A stretch of DNA of 64,000 nt from Herbiconiux moechotypicola (GTDB taxonomy: Bacteria; Actinomycetota; Actinomycetes; Actinomycetales; Microbacteriaceae), in assembly GCF_024979255.1 (NCBI RefSeq), contig NZ_JANLCN010000004.1, forward strand, positions 186,001-250,000. Reading direction: 5' to 3'. The notes below the pieces were generated by a model. It was not told where the DNA came from and did no database searches. It saw only the letters and a program-made list of their open reading frames with translations. The position numbers and the translations under genes are program-made. Position 1 is the stretch's first letter, and every line of letters begins with the position of its first letter. Below, one piece after another: positions 7,808-16,991 of the stretch.

Positions 7808-9337
7808 ATGAAGCTCGAACTCAGGGGCATCACCAAACGATTCGGCGCCCTCACCGCGAACGATCACATCGACCTCACGGTCGAGCCCGGCGAGATCCAC
7901 TGCCTTCTCGGCGAGAACGGCGCCGGCAAGTCCACCCTCATGAACGTGCTCTACGGCCTCTACCAGGCCGACGAGGGCGAGATCGTGCTCGACGACGTGG
8001 TCCAGCACTTCTCCGGCCCCGGAGACGCCATGGCCGCGGGCATCGGGATGGTGCACCAGCACTTCATGCTCATCCCGGTGTTCACCGTGGCCGAGAACGT
8101 GATGCTGGGCCACGAGCAGACCGGATTCGCGGGGCGGCTCGACCTGGCCGCCGCGCGGGCCAAGGTGCGCGAGATCAGCGACCGCTTCGGGTTCGACGTC
8201 GATCCCGACGCGCTGGTCGACGACCTGCCGGTGGGCGTGCAACAGCGCGTGGAGATCATCAAGGCGCTCTCGCGAGACGCCCGGGTGCTCGTGTTCGACG
8301 AGCCCACCGCCGTGCTCACACCGCAGGAGACCGACGAGCTGATGGCGATCATGCGCCAGCTCAAGCAGAACGGCACCTCCATCGTGTTCATCACGCACAA
8401 GCTGCGCGAGGTGCGCGAGGTGGCCGACCGCATCACGGTCGTGCGCCTCGGTAAGGTCGTGGGTGAAGCATCGCCCACCGCCACCAACGCCGAGCTCGCC
8501 TCGCTCATGGTGGGCCGCGCGGTCGAGCTCACCGTGCAGAAGGAGCCCGCTCGACCCGGCGCCGCGGCGCTGGTGGTGAAGAACCTCTCGGTCATCGACC
8601 CGCGCGGCCAGCTCGTGGTCGACGACGTGTCGTTCGAGGTGCACGCGGGTGAGATCGTCGCCATCGCGGGAGTGCAGGGCAACGGGCAGACCGAGCTCAC
8701 CGAGGCCCTGATGGGTCTGCAGCCGCGGGTCACCGGCGACGTCACCCTCGACGGCCGCTCGTTGCGGGGTCTGACCGTGCGCAAGGTCCTCGACTCCGGC
8801 GTGGGGTTCGTGCCCGAAGACCGCAAAGAGGACGGCCTCGTGGGCGAGTTCACGATCGCCGAGAACCTCATGCTCGACCGCTCTAACGGCGCGCCCTTCG
8901 TGAAGGCCGGCGGGCTGCAGCTGTCGTACCTCGCCGAGTTCGCCGAGGAGAAGTCGAAGGAGTTCGACGTGCGCTCGCAGGGCATCACCACCCAGGTGGG
9001 GAGGCTCTCGGGCGGCAACCAGCAGAAGGTGGTGCTCGCCCGTGAGCTCTCCCGGCAGCTGCGCCTCTTCGTGGCGGCCCAGCCCACCCGCGGCATCGAC
9101 GTGGGCTCGATCGAGTTCGTGCACAAGCGCATCGTCGCCACCCGAGACGAGGGCATCCCGGTGATCGTGGTCTCCACCGAGCTCGACGAGGTCGTCGCGC
9201 TCGCCGATCGCATCGCCGTCATGTACCGCGGGGGCATCGTCGGCATCGTGCCGGGCGACACCCCGCGCGACGTGCTCGGCCTCATGATGGCGGGCGAGAT
9301 CCCGGCCGGAACCGATCTGGAAGGAACCGCCGCGTGA
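7808..9337 (+). CDS. Nucleoside ABC transporter ATP-binding protein, two ATPase domains
   Basis: A 509-residue RbsA/YufO-type protein that energises nucleoside import at the inner face of the membrane. The first domain has Walker A GENGAGKST near residue 38, a VGVQQRVEIIKAL signature-like segment and Walker B VLVFDEPTAVLTPQE. The second has a degenerate P-loop (GVQGNGQTEL) but a good LSGGNQQKVVLARELSR signature; this asymmetry is usual in the sugar/nucleoside CUT2-like group. The stop overlaps the next gene by 4 bases (GTGA). With two permeases and cytidine deaminase and phosphorylase genes downstream, pyrimidine nucleosides such as cytidine, uridine and thymidine are the likely substrates. 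Confidence 0.93.
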   Translation: MKLELRGITKRFGALTANDHIDLTVEPGEIHCLLGENGAGKSTLMNVLYGLYQADEGEIVLDDVVQHFSGPGDAMAAGIGMVHQHFMLIPVFTVAENVMLGHEQTGFAGRLDLAAARAKVREISDRFGFDVDPDALVDDLPVGVQQRVEIIKALSRDARVLVFDEPTAVLTPQETDELMAIMRQLKQNGTSIVFITHKLREVREVADRITVVRLGKVVGEASPTATNAELASLMVGRAVELTVQKEPARPGAAALVVKNLSVIDPRGQLVVDDVSFEVHAGEIVAIAGVQGNGQTELTEALMGLQPRVTGDVTLDGRSLRGLTVRKVLDSGVGFVPEDRKEDGLVGEFTIAENLMLDRSNGAPFVKAGGLQLSYLAEFAEEKSKEFDVRSQGITTQVGRLSGGNQQKVVLARELSRQLRLFVAAQPTRGIDVGSIEFVHKRIVATRDEGIPVIVVSTELDEVVALADRIAVMYRGGIVGIVPGDTPRDVLGLMMAGEIPAGTDLEGTAA

Positions 9338-10623
9338 GCGACAGCACCGTGACGACCCCGCCGCCCGCGCCCGCCGCGACGCCGGCGGCCGCCCCGCCGC
9401 CCTCGCGCTGGCGCACCACCTTCAACGAGATCATCGGCGGCTCGGTCATGATCTCGATCCTGGCGGTGGTGCTCGCGATGGTGGCCGGCGGCATCCTCAT
9501 CGCCGTCACCGACGAGAACGTGCAAGCCGCCTCGGCCTACTTCTTCGCCCGGCCCGGCGACACTTTCGCCGAGATCTGGAAGGCCGTCTCGGGTGCCTAC
9601 GTCGCCCTCTTCCAGGGCGCGGTCATCAACCCCAACCGGCCCGACTTCGTGCAGCAGATCAAGCCGATCACCGAGACGCTCACCTTCGCCACCCCGCTCA
9701 TCGCGGCCGGTCTCGGTGTGGGCCTGGCGTTCCGCGTCGGCATGTTCAACATCGGCGGCCGCGGTCAGATGCTCATCGCGGCGGCCTGCGCCGGCTGGGT
9801 GGGCTTCACCCTCCACCTGCCCTGGGGTCTGCACATGCTGCTTGCCGTGGTGGCCGGCGTGGTGGGCGGCGGTATCTGGGGCGGCATCGCGGGCCTGCTG
9901 AAGGCGCGCACCGGCGCCCACGAGGTGATCGTCACGATCATGCTCAACTACGTCGCCTTCTACCTCGTGTCGTTCCTGCTGCGCACCCCGGTGCTGCAGG
10001 CGCCGGGGTCGAACAACCCCAAGTCACCGCCCATCGACGAGACAGCGGTGTTCTTCGACCTGCTGGGGCCGCAGTTCAACCTGCATTTCGGGTTCATCCT
10101 GGTGATCGCGGCGACCGTGTTCGTGTGGTGGCTGCTCAACCGCTCCTCGCTCGGCTTCAAGTTCCGAGCCGTGGGCATCAACCCCAACGCGGCGCGGGTC
10201 GCGGGCATCGACGTGAAGAACATGTACGTCTACGCGATGCTCATCTCGGGCGGGCTCGTCGGCCTCGCCGGTGTGTCGCAGGTGCTCGGCACCGTCACCA
10301 CCGGTTTCAGCTCGGGCATCGACGCCGGCATCGGCTTCGACGCCATCACGGTGGCGCTGCTCGGCCGGTCGAAGCCCTGGGGCATCTTCATCGCGGGCAT
10401 CCTGTTCGGCGCCTTCAAGGCCGGCGGCTTCGCCATGCAGGCCTCGCAGGGCATCCCCATCGACATCGTGCTCGTGGTGCAGTCGCTCATCGTGCTGTTC
10501 ATCGCGGCCCCGCCGCTCATCCGCACGGTGTTCCGCCTGCCCGATCCGTCGAAGCCCAAGAAGCCGAAGGCGCCCAAGCGGCCTGTGCCGGCCACGACCG
10601 GAGAGGCGGTGGCGGCGAAGTGA
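9334..10623 (+). CDS. Nucleoside ABC transporter permease 1
   Basis: A 429-residue inner-membrane permease of the YufP/BPD_transp_2 family (the LivH/RbsC-like fold). A Pro/Ala-rich cytoplasmic N-tail (about 40 residues) is followed by multiple hydrophobic helices. Conserved blocks include FRVGMFNIGGRGQMLIAA and GAHEVIVTIMLNYVAFYL, the latter being the family's coupling-helix region, and FRAVGINPNAARVAGIDV further on. The C-terminus is a lysine/proline-rich tail. The GTG start overlaps the ATPase stop by four bases, and its own stop overlaps the second permease in the same way. The two permeases would form a heterodimer with the dual-domain ATPase. Confidence 0.93.
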   Translation: MSDSTVTTPPPAPAATPAAAPPPSRWRTTFNEIIGGSVMISILAVVLAMVAGGILIAVTDENVQAASAYFFARPGDTFAEIWKAVSGAYVALFQGAVINPNRPDFVQQIKPITETLTFATPLIAAGLGVGLAFRVGMFNIGGRGQMLIAAACAGWVGFTLHLPWGLHMLLAVVAGVVGGGIWGGIAGLLKARTGAHEVIVTIMLNYVAFYLVSFLLRTPVLQAPGSNNPKSPPIDETAVFFDLLGPQFNLHFGFILVIAATVFVWWLLNRSSLGFKFRAVGINPNAARVAGIDVKNMYVYAMLISGGLVGLAGVSQVLGTVTTGFSSGIDAGIGFDAITVALLGRSKPWGIFIAGILFGAFKAGGFAMQASQGIPIDIVLVVQSLIVLFIAAPPLIRTVFRLPDPSKPKKPKAPKRPVPATTGEAVAAK

Positions 10624-11954
10624 GCGAGACCGTTCCCCCCAGCAGCAACCTCACCCCGGCCGGCGGCCTGCCGCCCACCGAGCACAACCACCCGGATGCT
10701 CCCGCCGACGCCCTGAAGACCGTGGTGGTGAAGAGCTGGAAGGCCCCGGTGGCCTTCGGTGTCTTCGCCCTCGGCGCCATCATCCTGTTCATCGTGTTCG
10801 GGCGCGACGGGTCGTCGACCTTCCGGCTCTCCACCGACTCCGACGTCATCCAGCTGCCCGAGGTGGTGCTGCCCACGAGGGTCACCGGCATCGTGGTGAG
10901 CATCGTGCTCGTGCTGCTCGCGGCCTATTCGGCGTGGCTCGTCTCGTCCGGGCGCCGGGTACGGCTGTGGCTGATGTCGGTGTTCGCCGTGCTCTTCCTC
11001 GTGGCGTTCCTCACCTGGGCGTCGGCCGGGCAGACCATCCCCGTGCCCGGCCTCCTCATCGGAACCGTGTCGCTCAGCGTGCCGCTCATCTTCGGCGCGC
11101 TCGGCGGCGTCATCTCCGAACGCGTGGGTGTGGTCAACGTCGCGATCGAGGGTCAGCTGCTGGCCGGGGCCTTCGCCTCGGCCGTGATCGCCTCGATCAC
11201 CGGCAACCCCTTCGTGGGTCTCATCGGCGCCGTGGTCGCGGGCACCCTGGTGTCGTTCGTGCTCGCCGCCTTCTCCATCAAGTACCTGGTCGACCAGGTG
11301 ATCGTCGGTGTGGTGCTCAACGTGCTCGTCACCGGACTCACCTCGTTCCTCTACTCGAAGGTGCTGACGGCCGACCCGGAGGTGCTCAACTCGCCGCCGC
11401 GGTTCGACCGCATCCCGATCCCGCTGCTGTCCGAGATCCCGATCATCGGGCCGACGCTGTTCCGCCAGACGATCGTGGTCTACCTCATGTACATCGCGGT
11501 GGCGCTGGTGTTCTGGGGCCTGTTCAAGACCAAGTGGGGTCTGCGCGTTCGGGCCGTGGGCGAGCATCCGCAGGCCGCCGATACCGTCGGCATCAAGGTG
11601 AACGCCACTCGGTTCTGGAACGTGTCGCTGGCTGGCGCGATCGCGGGCCTCGGCGGGGCGTACTTCACGCTCGGCTCGGTGGGCGCCTTCAACAAGGAGA
11701 TGACCGCCGGAGCCGGGTACATCGCCTTGGCGGCCGTCATCTTCGGGCGGTGGGACCCCATCCGGGCCACCCTCGCGGCGCTGCTGTTCGGCTTCGCGTC
11801 GAACCTGCAGAACGTGCTCGGCATCATCGGCTCGCCGGTGCCGTCGGAGTTCATGCTCATGCTGCCGTACGTGGTGACCATCTTCGCCGTCGCGGGACTG
11901 GTGGGCCGGGTGAGAGGGCCCGCCGCCTCCGGCAAACCGTACGTCGGGTCTTAG
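10620..11954 (+). CDS. Nucleoside ABC transporter permease 2
   Basis: A 444-residue partner permease (YufQ-like, BPD_transp_2). I set the start at the GTG at 10620, which overlaps the previous stop as GTGA; the frame is open further left but those residues belong to another gene's shadow. About 70 hydrophilic and mixed residues precede the helices. GGVISERVGVVNVAIEGQLLAGAF, KYLVDQVIVGVVLNVLVTG and RVRAVGEHPQAADTVGIKVN are the conserved family blocks. It ends 10 bp before the cytidine deaminase gene, so import and catabolism are transcribed together. Compared with permease 1 it has an additional pair of N-terminal hydrophobic segments. Confidence 0.92.
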   Translation: MSETVPPSSNLTPAGGLPPTEHNHPDAPADALKTVVVKSWKAPVAFGVFALGAIILFIVFGRDGSSTFRLSTDSDVIQLPEVVLPTRVTGIVVSIVLVLLAAYSAWLVSSGRRVRLWLMSVFAVLFLVAFLTWASAGQTIPVPGLLIGTVSLSVPLIFGALGGVISERVGVVNVAIEGQLLAGAFASAVIASITGNPFVGLIGAVVAGTLVSFVLAAFSIKYLVDQVIVGVVLNVLVTGLTSFLYSKVLTADPEVLNSPPRFDRIPIPLLSEIPIIGPTLFRQTIVVYLMYIAVALVFWGLFKTKWGLRVRAVGEHPQAADTVGIKVNATRFWNVSLAGAIAGLGGAYFTLGSVGAFNKEMTAGAGYIALAAVIFGRWDPIRATLAALLFGFASNLQNVLGIIGSPVPSEFMLMLPYVVTIFAVAGLVGRVRGPAASGKPYVGS

Positions 11955-11964
11955 GAGCAGCACG

Positions 11965-12390
11965 ATGACCGCAGAAGAGATCGACTGGGATTCGCTGCGC
12001 GCCACGGCGCTCGAGGCGATGGAGAAGGCCTACGTGCCCTACTCGAAGTTCCCCGTGGGGGTGGCGGCGATCGTCGACGACGGCCGCGTCATCTCGGGGT
12101 GCAACGTCGAGAACGCCTCCTACGGGCTGACGCTCTGCGCCGAGTGCACGCTGGTGTCGGGGCTCATGATGTCGGGCGGCGGCAAGCTGGTGGCGTTCAC
12201 CTGCGTCGACGGGCACGGCAACGCGCTCATGCCCTGCGGGCGGTGCCGGCAGCTGCTGTTCGAGCACTCCGCCGAGGGCATGCTGCTCGAGACGGTGTCG
12301 GGCATCAAGACCATCGACGAGGTCATCCCGGATGCGTTCGGGCCGCGCACTCTCGTCGAGTACCGCGAATCCACCATCGCCGAGCAGTAG
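11965..12390 (+). CDS. cdd: Cytidine deaminase
   Basis: A 141-residue homotetrameric-type cytidine deaminase that converts cytidine and deoxycytidine to uridine and deoxyuridine in the cytoplasm. The zinc site is visible as C-A-E in TLCAECTLV (near residue 58), with the catalytic glutamate next to the ligand cysteine, and as PCGRCRQLL (near residue 92) with the other two cysteines. NVENASYGLTLCAE is the family core. The ATG at 11965 follows GGAGCAGCACG. It sits between the nucleoside permease and the phosphorylase gene, which fits sequential use of imported cytidine: deamination, then phosphorolysis. Confidence 0.96.
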   Translation: MTAEEIDWDSLRATALEAMEKAYVPYSKFPVGVAAIVDDGRVISGCNVENASYGLTLCAECTLVSGLMMSGGGKLVAFTCVDGHGNALMPCGRCRQLLFEHSAEGMLLETVSGIKTIDEVIPDAFGPRTLVEYRESTIAEQ

Positions 12391-12403
12391 AGGAACCACC
12401 CGC

Positions 12404-13696
12404 ATGGCCACCGAGGCGTTCGACGTCGTCGACCTCATCCGCACCAAGCGCGACCACGGCGCTCTCTCCACCCCCGAGATCGACTGGCTGATCGACGCCT
12501 ACACCCGCGGCTACGTGGCCGACGAGCAGATGGCGGCCCTCGCCATGGCGATCGTGCTGAACGGCATGTCGCGCCAGGAGATACGCGACCTCACGCTGGC
12601 GATGATCGCCTCGGGGGAGCGGATGGACTTCTCGCAGCTGTCGAAGACCACGGTCGACAAGCACTCCACGGGCGGGGTGGGCGACAAGATCACGCTGCCG
12701 CTCATGCCGCTGGTCGCGTCGTTCGGGGTGGCGGTGCCGCAGCTCTCGGGGCGCGGGCTCGGGCACACCGGGGGCACGCTCGACAAGCTGGAGTCGATTC
12801 CGGGGTGGCGGGCGTCGCTGTCGAACGCCGAGATCCTGGAGCAGCTCGAATCGGTGGGCGGCGTCATCTGTGCTGCGGGGTCGGGGCTCGCGCCCGCCGA
12901 CAAGAAGCTCTACGCGCTGCGCGACATCACGGGCACCGTCGAGGCCATCCCGCTCATCGCCTCGTCGATCATGTCCAAGAAGATCGCCGAGGGCACCGCG
13001 TCGCTGGTGCTCGACGTGAAGTTCGGCTCGGGCGCGTTCATGCAGGACATCGCGCGCTCGCGCGAGCTTGCGCAGACCATGGTCGACCTCGGCAACGACG
13101 CTGGGGTGCGCACCACGGCGCTGCTGACCAACATGGAGGTGCCGCTCGGGCTCACCATCGGCAACGCCAACGAGGTGCGCGAGTCGCTCGAAGTGCTCGC
13201 GGGCGGTGGGCCGGCCGACGTGGTGGAGCTCACCCTGGCACTGGCCTCGGAGATGCTGGCGCTCGCGGGGCAGCCCGATGCCGACGTGGCGGCCGCGCTC
13301 GCCGACGGCCGGGCGATGGACACGTGGAACCGGGTCATCCGGGCGCAGGGCGGCGACCCGACCGCGGCGCTGCCGGTGGCGAAGGAGACCGAGACCGTGG
13401 TGGCACCCGCCTCGGGCGTGCTGCTGCGGCAGGACGCGCTGGCGTTCGGCATCGCCGCGTGGCGGCTCGGGGCCGGGCGCGCGAGGGCGTCGGACCCCGT
13501 GGTGCACGCGGCGGGTATCGAGCTGCACGCGAAGCCGGGCGACACCGTCGTGGCGGGTCAGCCGCTGTTTACCCTCGCGGCCGACGACGCGTCGCGCTTC
13601 GCGCGGGCGCTCGCGGCGCTCGACGGCGCCTGGGCGGTGGGCCCGGCGTCGGAGCTGCCGGAGTCGCTGCCGCTGGTGGTCGAGCGCATCTCCTGA
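12404..13696 (+). CDS. deoA: Thymidine / pyrimidine-nucleoside phosphorylase
   Basis: A 430-residue enzyme that splits thymidine, deoxyuridine or uridine with phosphate to the base and (deoxy)ribose-1-phosphate. The glycosyltransferase-3 fold is shown by the phosphate-binding signature KHSTGGVGDK (near residue 83), SGRGLGHTGGTLDKLES and the lysine of SSIMSKKIAEG. A C-terminal barrel-sandwich domain is seen at VAPASGVLL. The ATG at 12404 lies 13 bp after cdd with GAGGA upstream. I cannot separate thymidine phosphorylase from broad-specificity pyrimidine-nucleoside phosphorylase by sequence alone. It is the last gene of the nucleoside block and ends 30 bp before a convergent hydrolase, with no evident hairpin between. 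Confidence 0.94.
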   Translation: MATEAFDVVDLIRTKRDHGALSTPEIDWLIDAYTRGYVADEQMAALAMAIVLNGMSRQEIRDLTLAMIASGERMDFSQLSKTTVDKHSTGGVGDKITLPLMPLVASFGVAVPQLSGRGLGHTGGTLDKLESIPGWRASLSNAEILEQLESVGGVICAAGSGLAPADKKLYALRDITGTVEAIPLIASSIMSKKIAEGTASLVLDVKFGSGAFMQDIARSRELAQTMVDLGNDAGVRTTALLTNMEVPLGLTIGNANEVRESLEVLAGGGPADVVELTLALASEMLALAGQPDADVAAALADGRAMDTWNRVIRAQGGDPTAALPVAKETETVVAPASGVLLRQDALAFGIAAWRLGAGRARASDPVVHAAGIELHAKPGDTVVAGQPLFTLAADDASRFARALAALDGAWAVGPASELPESLPLVVERIS

Positions 13697-13726
13697 CGGC
13701 ACCTCACACGGCGCTACCGCGGATGC

Positions 13727-14539
13727 TCAGGCAGCGTCGGCGCGGGTGAGGAAGTCGCGCACGAGCCCCGGCACGGCGGGCTGCCGCGGCGTGTCGGCGT
13801 GGGTAGCGCCGTCGAGCACCACGAGTTCCGACCGCGGCTCGGGCAGCAGCGCGTGCACGTGCTCGGCAGCCACCAGGCGTGAACGGTCGCGTGTACCGGC
13901 CACCAGCAGCACGGGCATCGCGAAGCGCTCGATCTCGGCGTCGGTCACCCGCGGGGCGGCTTCGGCGGCCCGCATGTAGGCGGCCAGTGCCACGGGGTCG
14001 TTGGCGAGGAACGCCGCCCGCGTCGCGGCGTCGACCTCCGCCCCCGAGGCCAGCCGCCACTCCTCGAGAAACCCGCTCATCCCGCCCTTCTCGAGGGCCT
14101 CGATCGACCCCTCGAAGAACACGCGGTCGAACACCCCCACGCCGGTGGCGGGTGCCCCGGCGAGGCTCGTGAGACTCGCCAGCCGCTCCGGATGCGAGGC
14201 CGCCAGCGAGAACCCGAGCCTCCCGCCGAGGGAGTACCCCGCGAAATGCGCCCGCTCGACACCCGCGGCGTCGAGCACCGCGACCATGTCTCCGACGAAG
14301 CGGTCCATCGCGTAGGCGTCGGCCTCGTGCGGCTTGCCGCTCGACCCGTGGCCGCGCAGGTCGACCACGATCACCGGCCGGTCGGGCGCGAGCGCGCGCA
14401 GGTACCCGAAGCCCCGCCAGATCGCCTTCGAGAGGGCGGTGCCGTGCGCGAGCACGACAGGGGTTCCGGATGCGCCCGGCTCCGCGGTGACCCGGTAGGC
14501 GATCCGGGTGCCGTCGACGGGGTTGAGCGCGGAGTCCAT
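13727..14539 (-). CDS. Alpha/beta hydrolase, function unknown
   Basis: A 270-residue alpha/beta-hydrolase-fold protein, probably a cytoplasmic esterase or lactonase-type enzyme. The nucleophile elbow GYSLGG (serine near residue 101), an oxyanion HG motif (VLAHGTALSKAIW), the acid in LLVAGTRDRSRLVA and the catalytic histidine in LDGATHADTP make a complete triad. No signal peptide is present. It lies 50 bp downstream of araA on the same strand, so it may be read through from the arabinose operon, but nothing in the sequence ties it to arabinose. The substrate cannot be predicted. Confidence 0.8.
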   Translation of the reverse strand: MDSALNPVDGTRIAYRVTAEPGASGTPVVLAHGTALSKAIWRGFGYLRALAPDRPVIVVDLRGHGSSGKPHEADAYAMDRFVGDMVAVLDAAGVERAHFAGYSLGGRLGFSLAASHPERLASLTSLAGAPATGVGVFDRVFFEGSIEALEKGGMSGFLEEWRLASGAEVDAATRAAFLANDPVALAAYMRAAEAAPRVTDAEIERFAMPVLLVAGTRDRSRLVAAEHVHALLPEPRSELVVLDGATHADTPRQPAVPGLVRDFLTRADAA

Positions 14540-14589
14540 CCTCCTACGCTACGCGCCCGCCGACGGCGCCCGGCCCGGGGCGCTGCCGG

Positions 14590-16113
14590 CTACAGCCCCT
14601 GCGCCAGCCGGTAGTACGCCTGGTTCCAGCGCACCTCGTTCTGGAAGCCCTTGAGCGTCGTGCCCTCGTCGATGGTGAGCAGCTCGGTCTTCGCGATCGC
14701 CGCGAAGTCCTCGAACACCTCGATGCCCACGGCGGTCGACATCACCGTGTGGTGCGCGGCACCCGCGGTGAGCCAGGCCGCCGCCGACACGGCGAACGAG
14801 GGAGCCGGCCGCCACACGGCACGGCCCACGGGCAGGTGCGGCAGCGGAGCGCGCGGCTCCACGACCTCGACCACGTTGGCCACGAGCCGGAACCGCTCGC
14901 GCATGTCGCTCATCGCCACCACGACGGCGGGGCCGGGGTCGGCGGTGAACACCAGACGCACCGGGTCGTCCTTGCCGCCGATGCCGAGCGGGTGGATCTC
15001 GAGGCTGGCCTTGGCCGAGCTGAGCGAGGGGCTCACCTCGAGCATGTGGGCGCCGAGGATGGTCTCCGCCCCGTCGACGAGGTCGTAGGTGTAGTCCTCC
15101 ATGAGGCTCGCACCGCCGGGGAGGCCGGCACCCATCACGTTCGCCGCGCGCACGAGCACGGCCGTCTTCCAGTCGCCCTCGGCGCCGAATCCGTAGCCCT
15201 CGGCCATGAGGCGCTGCACCGCGAGACCCGGCAGCTGCTTGAGCGAGCCGAGGTCTTCGAAGCTCGTGGTGAACGCGCCGAAGCCGCCCTCCTCGAGGAA
15301 GGAGCGCAGCCCCAGCTCGATCGCGGCTCCGTCGCGCAGCGACTGGTGCCGCTCGCCGCCCTTGCGGAGCTCCGGCACCACGTCGTAGAGCTCCTCGTAC
15401 TCGGCGACCAGCGCATCCACCGCCGCGGTGTCGCCCTCGAAGCCGGCCACCGCATCCGCCAGCTCGTTCACGCCCCAGGTGTTCACCTGCACGCCGAAGC
15501 GGATCTCGGCCTCGGTCTTGTCGCCCTCGGTCACCGCCACGTAGCGCATGTTGTCGCCGAAGCGCGCGAGCTTGAGGGTCTTCACGGCCTGCCAGCCGGC
15601 GGCGGCGCGCGACCAATCGGCGATCTGCTTCTGCACCAGCGGGTTGGTGGCGTGGCCCACCACGGTCTTGCGGGCGACGCCGAGCCGGGTCTGGATGTAG
15701 CCGAACTCGCGGTCGCCGTGCGCGGCCTGGTTGAGGTTCATGAAGTCGAAGTCGATCTCGGCGTAGGGCAGCTCGACGTTGGCCTGCGTGTGCAGGTGCA
15801 GCAGCGGCTTCTGCAGAGCCTCGAGGCCGGCGATCCACATCTTCGCGGGGCTGAAGGTGTGCATCCAGGCGATCACGCCGATCACCGCGTCGTCGGCGTT
15901 CACGTCGAGCGCCGCGCGGCGGATCGACTCCGAGTCCTTCAGCACGGGCTTCCAGACGATCTTGACGGGGATGCCCGCCGCGGCCTCGAGGGTCGCTGCG
16001 ATCTCCTGCGACTGGGCCGCCACCTGGCGGAGGGTCTCCTCGCCGTAGAGGTTCTGGCTGCCGGTGAAGAACCAGATCTCGTAGGGGTCGAGGGAGGTGC
16101 TGAGGGTGCTCAT
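14590..16113 (-). CDS. araA: L-arabinose isomerase
   Basis: A 507-residue cytoplasmic enzyme converting L-arabinose to L-ribulose with Mn2+. The N-terminus [18 protein letters not shown] near residue 11 is highly typical of AraA, as are [42 protein letters not shown] and MEDYTYDL. Length matches the family (about 500). The ATG at 16113 overlaps the araD stop by four bases (ATGA), so I reject the longer open frame that continues upstream. It is the last catalytic gene of the araB-araD-araA operon, under the control of the promoter and operator before araB. Confidence 0.97.
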   Translation of the reverse strand: MSTLSTSLDPYEIWFFTGSQNLYGEETLRQVAAQSQEIAATLEAAAGIPVKIVWKPVLKDSESIRRAALDVNADDAVIGVIAWMHTFSPAKMWIAGLEALQKPLLHLHTQANVELPYAEIDFDFMNLNQAAHGDREFGYIQTRLGVARKTVVGHATNPLVQKQIADWSRAAAGWQAVKTLKLARFGDNMRYVAVTEGDKTEAEIRFGVQVNTWGVNELADAVAGFEGDTAAVDALVAEYEELYDVVPELRKGGERHQSLRDGAAIELGLRSFLEEGGFGAFTTSFEDLGSLKQLPGLAVQRLMAEGYGFGAEGDWKTAVLVRAANVMGAGLPGGASLMEDYTYDLVDGAETILGAHMLEVSPSLSSAKASLEIHPLGIGGKDDPVRLVFTADPGPAVVVAMSDMRERFRLVANVVEVVEPRAPLPHLPVGRAVWRPAPSFAVSAAAWLTAGAAHHTVMSTAVGIEVFEDFAAIAKTELLTIDEGTTLKGFQNEVRWNQAYYRLAQGL

Positions 16114-16895
16114 GCGAGGGATCCTGTCGGGTCTTGTCCGTAGACGTTCTGGTAGCGGTCGAAGAGGGCATCGATCGCCTCCTGGGCGATCGGCTGGGGG
16201 GTGCCGAGCTGGCGCGAGAACAGCACGCTGCGGGCCACGTCCTCCACCATCACGGCGGCCTTGACGGCGTCGCGCGCGTCTTTGCCGATGGTGAAGGGGC
16301 CGTGGTTCTTCATGAGCACCGCGCGCGAGCGGTGGCCGCGCAGGGTCTCCACGATGCCGCGGCCGATCGAGTCGTCGCCGATGATGGCGAACGGGCCGAT
16401 CGGCACCTCGCCGCCGAACTCGTCGGCCATCGCGGTGGTGACGCACGGGATGGGCTCGCCGAACGCCGCCCACGCCACGGCGTAGGGGGAGTGGGTGTGC
16501 ACCACGCCGCCGACGTCGGGCATGTTGCGGTACACGTAGGCGTGCGCTGCGGTGTCGCTCGACGGCGAGCGGTCGGAGCCGGGCGTACCCGGCACGACAC
16601 GGCCGTCGAGGGTGCACAGGATCATGTTCTCGGGTGCCAGCTCGTGGTAGCGCACGCCCGAGGGCTTGATGACGAAGAGGTCGGAACCGGGCACGCGGCC
16701 CGACACGTTGCCGCCCGTCCAGATGACGAGGTCGTAGCGGGTGAGCTCGGAGTGCAGGTCGGAGACCTGGGTGCGCACCAGGTCGATGGCGGCCTGCAGC
16801 TCAGGGCTCGGGTCGAAGGGGGCAGCGGATGCAGAGCCCGCTTCGTCGGGGGAGGGTGGCTTCATCGGGGTGTCGAGATCGTCGAAGGGGGGCAC
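16110..16895 (-). CDS. araD: L-ribulose-5-phosphate 4-epimerase
   Basis: A 261-residue class II aldolase-fold enzyme making D-xylulose-5-phosphate from L-ribulose-5-phosphate. [21 protein letters not shown] (phosphate and Lys regions), [16 protein letters not shown] (two zinc histidines) and [11 protein letters not shown] (third zinc histidine) are all present. The first 30-35 residues are a proline/acidic extension not seen in E. coli AraD. I keep the GTG at 16895 because AGGAAGG lies about six bases upstream; an internal ATG at 16862 is an alternative that would remove part of the extension. The gene overlaps araA and follows araB after a 96-bp G-rich gap (16896-16991) in which I see no hairpin. 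Confidence 0.94.
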   Translation of the reverse strand: MPPFDDLDTPMKPPSPDEAGSASAAPFDPSPELQAAIDLVRTQVSDLHSELTRYDLVIWTGGNVSGRVPGSDLFVIKPSGVRYHELAPENMILCTLDGRVVPGTPGSDRSPSSDTAAHAYVYRNMPDVGGVVHTHSPYAVAWAAFGEPIPCVTTAMADEFGGEVPIGPFAIIGDDSIGRGIVETLRGHRSRAVLMKNHGPFTIGKDARDAVKAAVMVEDVARSVLFSRQLGTPQPIAQEAIDALFDRYQNVYGQDPTGSLA

Positions 16896-16991
16896 CGGGT
16901 GTCCTTCCTGGGGTGCGGGCCGGTGAGCGGGATGCTCGTGCGGCTGCGGGGCGGGTGGTGGCGGTGGGGTGAGCTGGTTCTGCGGGCCCGG

